NCBI RefSeq assembly: GCF_029840635.1
Contig: NZ_JAOCCU010000056.1
Coordinates: forward strand, 1 to 39,453
DNA from: Mitsuaria sp. GD03876
GTDB lineage: Bacteria > Pseudomonadota > Gammaproteobacteria > Burkholderiales > Burkholderiaceae_C
Length of the DNA stretch: 39,453 bases
Direction of reading: 5' to 3'
The notes beneath the pieces were generated by a model. The model was not told the origin of the DNA and did not search any database. It was given only the letters and a program-made list of their open reading frames with translations. Shown here piece after piece: positions 17,073-25,700 of this stretch (its first letter is position 1; each line of letters starts with the position of its first letter). Position numbers and translations under genes: made by a program.

Positions 17073-17082
17073 TCAAAGTCAA
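17054..17082 (-). promoter_or_regulatory. hipBA promoter (TTGACT-17-CATACT)
   Basis: Read leftward, TTGACT (17082-17077) is followed after exactly 17 bp by CATACT (17059-17054), a good sigma-70 pair. It would start transcription near 17047, about 23 nt before the hipB ATG. The region is AT-rich against its surroundings. One operator half lies inside the spacer. Confidence 0.72.
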
Positions 17083-17384
17083 GCGAGAAGTTGCCGAAGC
17101 CGGCATACTCGCGCCCGTCGAAAAAGGTGGACCGGCGTGGTGAGCCCCGGTCAGCGACGCCGTCCGATGCCAATCGGGCCCGTCGCCAAATTCCATCCCC
17201 GGTTGCGCCGGGGCCGCGGACCACGACAAGAAGGCGGACGTGCGTCGTCTTCTCGTCGGGTCATGGAGGAAGACCGCATCGGCCGGGCCCGCGCTCGCGC
17301 CGCGTTCGTCGACATCGCCCCGGCGGGATGCCGCCCACGTCCTGATCAGTGCCTCGCGCACGATTCGTTCAAGGACGCATCCCC
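17083..17384. other. intergenic stretch between hipB promoter and the monooxygenase gene
   Basis: About 300 bp with no gene I can support. Open frames here either are very short or run as shadows into neighbours. An imperfect inverted repeat (GACAAGAAG ... CTTCTCGTC, roughly 17225-17257) and AAGGA at 17371-17375 before the next ATG are the only marks. A regulator that often sits divergently from such monooxygenases (TetR, MarR or LysR type) is not present. Confidence 0.5.
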
Positions 17385-18980
17385 ATGCAACGCATTCCTG
17401 TCGCCGTCATCGGCGGTTCCCTGGTCGGCCTGTCGGCCGCCGTCTTCCTCGCCGCGCGCGGCGTGCCCGCCGTCGTCATCGAGAAACACCGCGGCAGTTC
17501 GCCGCACCCGCGCGCGATCGGCTACACCGAACACACGCTCGAGCAGTTCCGCGCCGTCGGGCTCGGCGACCGCATCCCGCAGGTCGAGCCCGGCCTGCGG
17601 CTGCGGCGCGTGAGCGTCGAGAGCCTCACCGGCGCCTGGTCCGCCGAATCCTCCTGGACGCCGGGCGAGGACGCCGGCACCGAACCCGAGCTGTCGCCAT
17701 GCACCGGCGCCGCGATCGCGCAGGACAAGCTCGAGCCGATCCTGCGCGAGCGGGCTGTCGAGCTCGGCGCGCGGCTGATGCTCGGCACCGAACTGGTGTC
17801 GTTCCACCAGACCGGTGAGGGCGTGGTCCTGGACCTGATGGAGCGCGACACGCTGCGCCGCTTCCAGGTCCTGGCCGAGTACGTCATCGCCGCCGACGGC
17901 GCCCGCAGCCCGATCCGCGAGCGGCTGGGCATCGCCCGCGAGGGCGTCGGCGCCTTCGGGACGATGCGCAGCGTGATGTTCCGGTGCGCTGGCGCGGATG
18001 CGGTGCTCGACCGCGGCTTCCAGCAGTTCGAGATCGACCAGCCGGGTTTCCGCGCCTTCCTGACGACGTACCACGACGGCCGTTGGGTGCTGATGTTCAA
18101 CGACGACGCCGAGCGCGACGAGGCCGAGCTGGTGCGCGCGATCGAACGCGCGCTGGGCCAGTCGCGCGAGCGCATGCCCTTCGAGATCATCACGACGGGT
18201 CGTTGGGAAATGGCCGGGCGCATCGCGACGCGGTACAGCGAGGGGCGGATCTTCCTGGCGGGCGATGCGGCGCATCAGCTGCCGCCGACGCGCGGCGGCT
18301 TCGGTGCCAATACCGGCATCGACGACGTCTACACGCTGGCGTGGAAGCTGCAGATCGTGCTGTCCGGTCGCTCGCGACCGGCGTTGCTCGATAGCCATCA
18401 CGAGGAGCGCCGCCCCATCGGTTGGCTGCGGCACCAGCAGACCTTCGCTCGGCCGGACTACGCCAAGCGGATCGCGCACCCGCCGAAGGACGTGGCGCTG
18501 ATCGGCAACGCTGCGATGGAGCTGGGTCAGCTGCATCGCTCCGCGGCCGTGATCGGCGCGGTCGACGAGCTGCCGCCGGCGGCGCATCCCGACACCTGGG
18601 CTGGCCAGCCAGGCGTGCGTGCACCGCATGCCTGGGTGAAACAGGGCGAGGCCACGATCTCGACGATCGACCTGTTCACGTGCGGCTTCACGCTGATCAG
18701 CGAGGACGCCGGCTGGATCGAGGCCGTCAGGGCAGTCGAAGCGGTCGAAGCCACGGGGTCGGTGGCCGGGATTGCCGGCCTCACGATTCATGCCGTGCAT
18801 GTCGGTCACGGCGTGACCTTCGTCGAGCCCGGCGCGTTCCGCGATCGATTCGGCGTGAGCGGGCAGGGCGCTTCGCTGGTGCGGCCCGACGGCATCGTTG
18901 CCTGGCGGAGCGACGGACCGGTCGACGACCGGGCCGCCACGCTCATTGCCGTGCTGCGGCAGGTCGCCGCGCTTGCTTGA
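17385..18980 (+). CDS. FAD-dependent monooxygenase of the aromatic hydroxylase type
   Basis: 531 aa from the ATG at 17385, preceded by AAGGA at 9 bp. The FAD-binding Rossmann motif is VIGGSLVGLSAAVFLAARG (about 7-25, with one Gly changed from the strict GxGxxG). IAADGARSPIRERLG is the DG motif, and RIFLAGDAAHQLPPTRGGFGANTGIDD is the GD motif that contacts the ribityl chain. A thioredoxin-like C-terminal domain (about 450-530) is usual for phenol/2,4-dichlorophenol and polyketide hydroxylases. It uses NAD(P)H and O2 to hydroxylate an aromatic compound. It is a lone gene with no pathway partners, so the substrate is not inferable. Confidence 0.88.
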   Translation: MQRIPVAVIGGSLVGLSAAVFLAARGVPAVVIEKHRGSSPHPRAIGYTEHTLEQFRAVGLGDRIPQVEPGLRLRRVSVESLTGAWSAESSWTPGEDAGTEPELSPCTGAAIAQDKLEPILRERAVELGARLMLGTELVSFHQTGEGVVLDLMERDTLRRFQVLAEYVIAADGARSPIRERLGIAREGVGAFGTMRSVMFRCAGADAVLDRGFQQFEIDQPGFRAFLTTYHDGRWVLMFNDDAERDEAELVRAIERALGQSRERMPFEIITTGRWEMAGRIATRYSEGRIFLAGDAAHQLPPTRGGFGANTGIDDVYTLAWKLQIVLSGRSRPALLDSHHEERRPIGWLRHQQTFARPDYAKRIAHPPKDVALIGNAAMELGQLHRSAAVIGAVDELPPAAHPDTWAGQPGVRAPHAWVKQGEATISTIDLFTCGFTLISEDAGWIEAVRAVEAVEATGSVAGIAGLTIHAVHVGHGVTFVEPGAFRDRFGVSGQGASLVRPDGIVAWRSDGPVDDRAATLIAVLRQVAALA

Positions 18981-19063
18981 TCGGGTCTGACGTGGCCTGG
19001 CTCGTATTGCTCGGCTTGGTCAGTTTGCTGCTGGTCGACCGACGCTGAGCCATGCGATCGGTC

Positions 19064-19564
19064 TCAGACCGTCGCCAGCGTCGGCTCCGGCGCGCGCCAG
19101 CGCTCCACCCGGGCGGCGTAGCAGCCCCGCTTGGCGAAGTGCACCTGGAGGTAGTCCACCTCCGGGTGTGCGAACAGCCGCTCGATCAGCGATTCCATGT
19201 CGTTGCCCTCGATCAGGTCGGCGTCGACCATCATCCCCGTCGCGTCGAAGCCGCGCACCGACAGCAACCGGCCGCGCAGCGCCTTCGGCACCTCGTTGAC
19301 GCGGTCGAAGCGGTCGGCGTCGTCGGCCTCGCGGATGTAGATCGCGTGCGAGCCGCGATAGGGCGTCTCGACGTCGAGGTAGACGTAGTTCATCAGCAGC
19401 GCCGTCTCGCCGGGCGCGGCGTCATCGAGCGTGATGCGGTCCGGTGCCGAGCGCGGGCTGTCGATGCGCACGCGCAGCACGCCGATGGCGCGCAGCATCT
19501 CGTCGGTCATCGTGAACATCGGGCGGAACGGAGCGGGGTCGAGACCCAGGATGCGGAAGTCCAT
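19064..19564 (-). CDS. DUF1203 family protein
   Basis: 166 aa, a small soluble protein. The layout matches DUF1203: FRILGLDPAPFRPMF at the start, DDAAPGETALLMNYVYL in the first third, TPYRGSHAIYIRE in the centre, and HPEVDYLQVHFAKRGCYAARVER at the end. The function of the family is not known. It ends 83 bp from the convergent monooxygenase stop and starts 173 bp downstream of the cyclic glucan synthase stop, so it may be transcribed separately. The longer open frame upstream of its ATG is only the antisense-biased shadow of the glucan synthase. Confidence 0.82.
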   Translation of the reverse strand: MDFRILGLDPAPFRPMFTMTDEMLRAIGVLRVRIDSPRSAPDRITLDDAAPGETALLMNYVYLDVETPYRGSHAIYIREADDADRFDRVNEVPKALRGRLLSVRGFDATGMMVDADLIEGNDMESLIERLFAHPEVDYLQVHFAKRGCYAARVERWRAPEPTLATV

Positions 19565-19737
19565 GTGAGCGCGGCGCGGTGGCCGTCGGAGTCGTTGATG
19601 GCCCTCACGATAGGGAACGCCGCGCGCGCGGTCGCGCCATTTCCGGACATGGAATTGCCAGCCCGCCGACGGACGCGACCCCGGGGCGCATCGCCCGATC
19701 GTCGCCATGCCGCCTTGGGCGGACCACGCCGGTCCGG

Positions 19738-22700
19738 TCAGTGGGACCCCTCCCTGGCGGACGGCGCCGGCAACGCCACCTCCTCCGGCACGCTGACGAT
19801 CACCAGCGGCTGGTCCGGCGTCAGCGACGCCAGCTCGATCGCCTCGCCCGCCGTCTCGCGCCTGGACCCCGGCTCCCGCGCCAGCGCCGCGCGGCAGGCC
19901 GTCTCGTTCGCGCAGACGATCACGCGCAGCCAGTGGCCGCCGTGCCGGATCCGCACCTCGGCCTGGTCCCAGTGCACCGGCAGGCAGGCCCGCACGCGCA
20001 GCCGGCCCTGCTCGACGACGACGCCGCAGATCGACTCCAGCGAGGCCCGCAGCAGCCAGCCCGCCGAGCCGCTGTACCAGCTCCACCCGCCGCGCCCCAC
20101 CCAGGGCGCATGCGAGTAGATGTCGCCCGCCATCACGTAGGGCTCGATCGCGTACACCGGCCCCAGCCGCGGATCGGCCCAGCGGTGCGCCGGGCTCAGC
20201 CCCTGGTAGACCTGCCACATCGTGTCGCGCTGCCCCAGCCTGGCCAGCGCCATCAGCGCCCACACCGCGGCATGGTTGTACTGGCCGCCGTTCTCGCGCA
20301 CGCCCGGCGCATAGGACTGGATGTAGCCGGCGTTCGGCTGCGCCACCGCCAGCGGCGGATGCAGCAGCCGCGCCAGCTTCGCCACCGGATCCAGCAGCTG
20401 CGCGCAGGCGCTCGCCATCGCCTGGCGCGCATGCGCCGGATCGGCCGCGGCCGCCAGCACCGCCCAGCTCTGCGCGATCAGGTCGATCCGGCATTCCGCG
20501 TTCTCCGCCGAGCCCAACGGCGAGCCGTCGTCGAAGAACCCGCGCCGGTACCACCGGCCGTCCCAGCCCGGACCGTCGAGCGCGCGCACCCAGCCGTCGC
20601 GCGCCGCCTTCCAGCGCTGCACCCGTTCGTGCTCGCCGCGCGCCGTCGCCACCGGCGCGAAGTCCTCGATCACCTGCGCCAGGAACCAGGCCATCCACAC
20701 CGACTCGCCCTTGCCCTCGTGGCCGACCCGGTTCATGCCGTCGTTCCAGTCGCCGGTGCCGAACAGCGGCAGGCCGTGCGGCCCGCTGCCCAGGCTGCGG
20801 TCGATCGCGCGCGCCGCGTGCTCGTAGACCGACGCCATCGGCCCGTCGGTGCGCGGGCTCTCGTAGATGTCCTCCGCGCCCTCGGGCACCTGCTGGCCGT
20901 CCAGGAAGGGCACCGTGTCGTCGAGCAGGCTCAGGTCGCCGGTGCGCACCAGGTAATGCGCCACCGCGTAGGGCAGCCACAACCGGTCGTCGGAGAAATG
21001 CGTGCGCACGCCCGCACCGCCGGGCTCGTGCCACCAGTGCTGCACGTCGCCCTCGGGGAACTGGCGCGCGGCGTTGCGCCGGATCTGCTCGGCCAGCAGC
21101 TGCGGCGCGACGTCGGTCAGCGCCATCGCGTCCTGCAGCTGGTCGCGGTAGCCGAACGCGCCGCCGGCCTGGTAGAAGCCGGCCCGCGCCCACATCCGGC
21201 ACACCAGCGTCTGGTACGGCAGCCAGTGGTTGGTCAACGCGTCGAAACGCGGATCCGGCGTCATCACCTGCAGCCCGCCGAGCAGCTCCGGCCACTGGCG
21301 CCGCTGCCGGTCCAGCCGCGCCGCGGGGTCGACGGCCCAGGCCGCCTCCATCAGCGCATGCGTCGCCTCGGGCGAGGGGCCATGGCCCAGCAGCACCGTC
21401 AACTGCGCCGGCTGCCCCGGCTGCGCGCCGTCGAGCTCGATGCGCGCCGCCAGCGCCGCGCAGGCGTCCAGCCCGCCGCCGCAGCGCCGGCTCAGCGACA
21501 TGGGCATCACCATGCGGCCGGCGCCGTCGAAGAACTCGCGCCGGTCGCAGGTCCAGTCCTGCTGGTCGAGCCGGACCCGCGCCGCGCCCGGTTCCGTGCC
21601 TGGGCGAGAGATCGGCGTCTCCTCGCGCAGCTCGTCCGGACGCAGGCCGCCGGCGCTCGCGCCCTCGTCACGCGCCCGCTGGCCGCTCGCGCGATCCGTC
21701 GGTTGCCGCGGCCGGATGCACAAGGCCGCCGTCGCCTCGCCGAAGCCGCCGAGGTGGTCCAGCTGCGTCGCCTGCAAGGTCAGCGCCCGTTCCGGCTGCG
21801 GCAGGCCCGCGCCGAGCTCCCCGACCGTCAGCCAATCGTTGCGCGTGACCAGCGACAGCCGCTCGCCGCGCGCGCTGCCCAGTTGCCATTCGGCCAGCGC
21901 CACCAGCCGCAGGCGCCGCCGCGCGCGGCAGTCGGCGCGCCCCTCGGTGGCGATCGACACCTGCACCTGCTTGATCGCCGCCTCGCGGTCGACGCACCAG
22001 CACAGCTCGACGACGAGGTCGTCCAGCCGCTGCCGGCTGCGCGAGTAACCGATGCCGTGCTCGATCGACAGCGGCGCGTCGCGCCGCAGCTGCCGGCCCA
22101 GCGGCCAGACGCGGTCGTGGTCCAGGTCGTGCAGCAGCAGCCATTCGCCGGGCGGGTCGAGCAGCGGGTCGTTGGACCAGGGCGTGACCTGGTGCATGCG
22201 GCTGTTGCCGGCCCAGGTGTAGCCGGCCCCGATCTCGGTGACCTGGCAGCCGAAGTCGCGGTTCGCGAGCACGTTGACCCAGGGCCGCGACGGATGCCGT
22301 TCCGGCGCGACCTCGAACGAGAAGCCGCCGTGGCCGGGGTCGAAGCGGCCCTCCGGCGGACGCGGCACCGCGTCGGGATCGGGCCGCTCGACCAGCGCGT
22401 GCGCCACCGGCAGCCGCGCCGCTTCGCCGGTGGGCGCGGTGTCCTCGATCCAGCGCTCGACCTGCTGCGACAGGCCGCGGCCGTCGGCCTGCAGCCGGAT
22501 CCGCGTCAGCGTCTGCAGCGTGAAGCGCTCGTCGGGCTGCAGGTCCGCGTCGCGCAGCACGTGCAGCGCCGAGCACAGGTGCGACGGCCGGCCCTGCGCC
22601 TGGCCCTGCAACCGCGATTGCAGCGCCTGCAGCGCCTGCTGCACCGGCGCCTGGTAGGACGACGGTTCCTCGTTGAGCACGACCAGGTCCACGCCGACCG

Positions 22701-25700
22701 CGTGGGTGGTCCACATCCGCAGCGCCTTCTTCAGCGCGCGGATCAGGTCCAGGCCTTCCTCGCCGCTGACGGTGACCATCAGGATCGGCCGGTCGCCCGA
22801 GATGCCGAAGCGCCACAGCGCGCGCCGGTCGCAACGGCCGCGCGGTCCGCGCGCATGGGCCGGCTCGCGCACCGCCTGGCCGGTGACCAGCGTGTTGAGC
22901 TGCAGCAGCGCGCCCCAGGTGGCGGTGTCGAACTGCAGCTCGCGCAGCCGGATGCCGCCCATCGTGTGCGACATCCCGGCCGAGCGCTCCACGTGCGCCG
23001 GCTGCCGGTACTTGTCGACCAGCGCCCGCAGCAGGTCCGCGTCGCGCGAGGCGGCGGTGCAGAGGGTCAGCCGCACCGTCGCGCCCGGCGCCAGGTCCAA
23101 CCCGACCCGGATCGCCGCGACCGGATCGAGCCCGGTGTCCAGCAGCCGGCCGGTTTCGCCCGGCGCGCTCATGTCGGCCTCGTCGTCGACGAAACGGAGC
23201 ATCGCGTCGCCGACCGGCCGCGTCGAGCTGCCGTAGCGGCCCAGCCAGCGTGCGCGGTCGGCGATGGGCAGCACCTCGCGCACGACGTGGCCGTCGGGCT
23301 GGCATTCGGCGTCGTCCCCGTTGCGGCGCGGTCCGCGCCTGCAGGCCGCGCCGCCGTCGACGCCGGCCAGGAAGAACACCGCCCGCATCGCGCTCTCGTC
23401 GAACAGCCGCGGCTGGCGCCGCAGGTGCAGCGCGTGCTCGGCCTCGTCCCAGCGGGCCTGGATGAACAGGTTGGAGAAGGCCGGGTGCGCCTCGTCGCCG
23501 CGCTGCGGCGCCAGCGTGACCTCGAAGCAGGACACCAGGTCCAGCGCCAGCGGCCGCCCGCCGTGGTTGGTGAGCTCGACCTGGCGCAGCTCGCAGTCGT
23601 CCTCCGGGCTGACCCACACCGTCGTGCAGGCGTGCAGGTCGGGCCAGGCGGCCTCCAGCAGCACGCGCTCGGCCTGCATCCGCGCGGCATAGCGGGCCCG
23701 CGGGTCCGGCGCGGGGCGGGCGGTCGTGCTGAACCAGTCGGCCTCGCCGGCGCGGCGGATCAGCGTGAAGCTGCCGTGCTGGTCGCGCAGCAGGTCATCG
23801 CGCCAGCGCGTGATCGCGATGCCGTCCCAGTTGCTGTAGCCGCCGCCATGGCTGCGCAGCACCACCGAGTAGCGCCCGTTGGTCAGCATGTGCGTCAGCG
23901 GCATCGTCTCGGCCAGCGGCTCGCTCTCGCGCACCATCCGCGTCTTGCGCACCGGCGGCTGGCGCGGCATCGCGTCCACCGGCGGCAGCGACAGCGGCGC
24001 CACCTCGCGCGGCGCGCGTTCATGCAGCAGGGTCGCCACCGCCTTCAGGTGCGGATCGCTCATCAGCCAGCGGCGCGGCGCGTCGTCGGCCAGCACGTTG
24101 GTCAGCGCGACGAAGCCCATCGCCTGGTGGTGCGCCATGTAGGTCTGCACCAGCGTGAACACCGCGCCGGCGGTCTGGCGCTGCGGCGTGTAGTCCAGCG
24201 CCTCGAAGAAGCCGAAGGCGCCGCGCGCGCCCAGCCGCTCGAAGGCCTGCAGGTTGGCCACGACCCGCACCGGCGCGACGATCGCGGCCATCACCGCCGC
24301 GTACGGCGCCAGCACCCGCTCGTCGACGGCCAGCCGCGCCAGCGCCAGGGTCTGCACGCCCTGCGGACCGTACTGGTAGGCGAGCGTGTGGTCCTGGCCG
24401 GCGATCGCCGATTCCGAAATGCCCCAGGGCGTGCCGCGGCCGTGCGCCTCGTAGCGCTGCTCGGCGACCGCGGTGCGGATCGCGCGGCCCAGCGCGCTGG
24501 CCGCGGGCTCGCGCAGCACCAGCGAGGGCATCAGGTACTCGAACATCGAGCCCGACCACGACTTCAGCCCCAGCGAGTCGCCGGCGCCGTCGCGCGAGAA
24601 GAACGGCCGGCCCAGCGCGCGCCAGTGCTCCGGCGGCAGGTCGCCCTTGGCGATGGCCACCAGGCTGGTCAGGCGCGCCTCGCTGGCGAGCAGGTCGTAG
24701 TGGTTGTCGTCGAGCTGCTGCGCGTCGCCGCGCCAGCCGATGCGCAGCAGGCGGCGCTCGACATCGAACAGCGGCCGGTAGTCGGCCTCCAGCCCGAGCC
24801 GGCGCGCGCGCCGGGCGAGCTCGCGCAGGCGCTGGCGCGACTCGGAGAACGGTGCGCCCTGGTCGCGCCAGTGCGACTCCAGCTGCGCGATCAGGTCGCG
24901 GAGCAGGGCATGCATCGGCGTTGGCGTGGGCGCGGGCGTGGGCGTGGGCGTGGGCGTGGGAGCGGCGGAGGACGGGTCGTCCCCGGTCGCCGCCAGGGCG
25001 TCCAGCTCGCGACGCGCCGCGTCGACCCGGCCGCGCAGCACCGCCTGCTGTTCCTCGGCGCCGGCGGCGGCGTTCTCCGGATCGATCAGCGCGGCCACCA
25101 GCGCGGCGCCGGCGCTCAGCGCGGGGTCGTTGGCCAGCGGCGGTTGCGCGACGCGCAGCCGCTGCAGCGTCTTCTGCAGCGCCTGGCGCGGCGCTTCGGC
25201 CAGGGCCTCCGGCGCCAGCTCCGACGCCATCTCGCAGGCCCGCGCGACCGCCAGCAGGTGCGCCGAGCAGTTGCCGCTGTCCACCGCCGACACGTAGCCG
25301 GGGGCCAGCACGACCAGCGACTCGGTGTCGTACCAGTTGTAGAAGTGGCCGTGCCAGCGCGGCAGGCGCTCCAGCGTGTCCAGCGTCGCGGACAGGCGCT
25401 CGGTCATCGTGACCAGGCCGATGAAGCCCAGTTCCCGCGCGCAGGCCACCGCCATCAGGTACAGGCCGATGTTGGTCGGCGAGGTGCGATGCGCGACGAG
25501 CAGGTGCGGCGTCAGCTGGACGTTGTCCGGCGGCAGGTGGTGGTCGGCCTCGCCGACATAGGCGTCGTAGAAGCGCCAGGTGTCGCGCGCGACGCCCCAG
25601 AGGTAGTCGCGGCCCTGCGGGTCGAGCTCGGCCTCGCGGCGCAGCAGCGGCGCGCGGGGGCCGCTGGCCCACCAGATCCACAACGGCGACAGCGCCCATG

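Noticed and set aside
17137-17613. Plus-strand frame entering the monooxygenase from upstream
   Set aside because: Different frame from the enzyme, Arg/Ser-rich, no ribosome site; the ATG at 17385 with AAGGA explains the gene.
24917-24960. CRISPR-like array
   Set aside because: Direct tandem hexamers without spacers. No cas genes and no other regularly spaced repeats were seen in the window.
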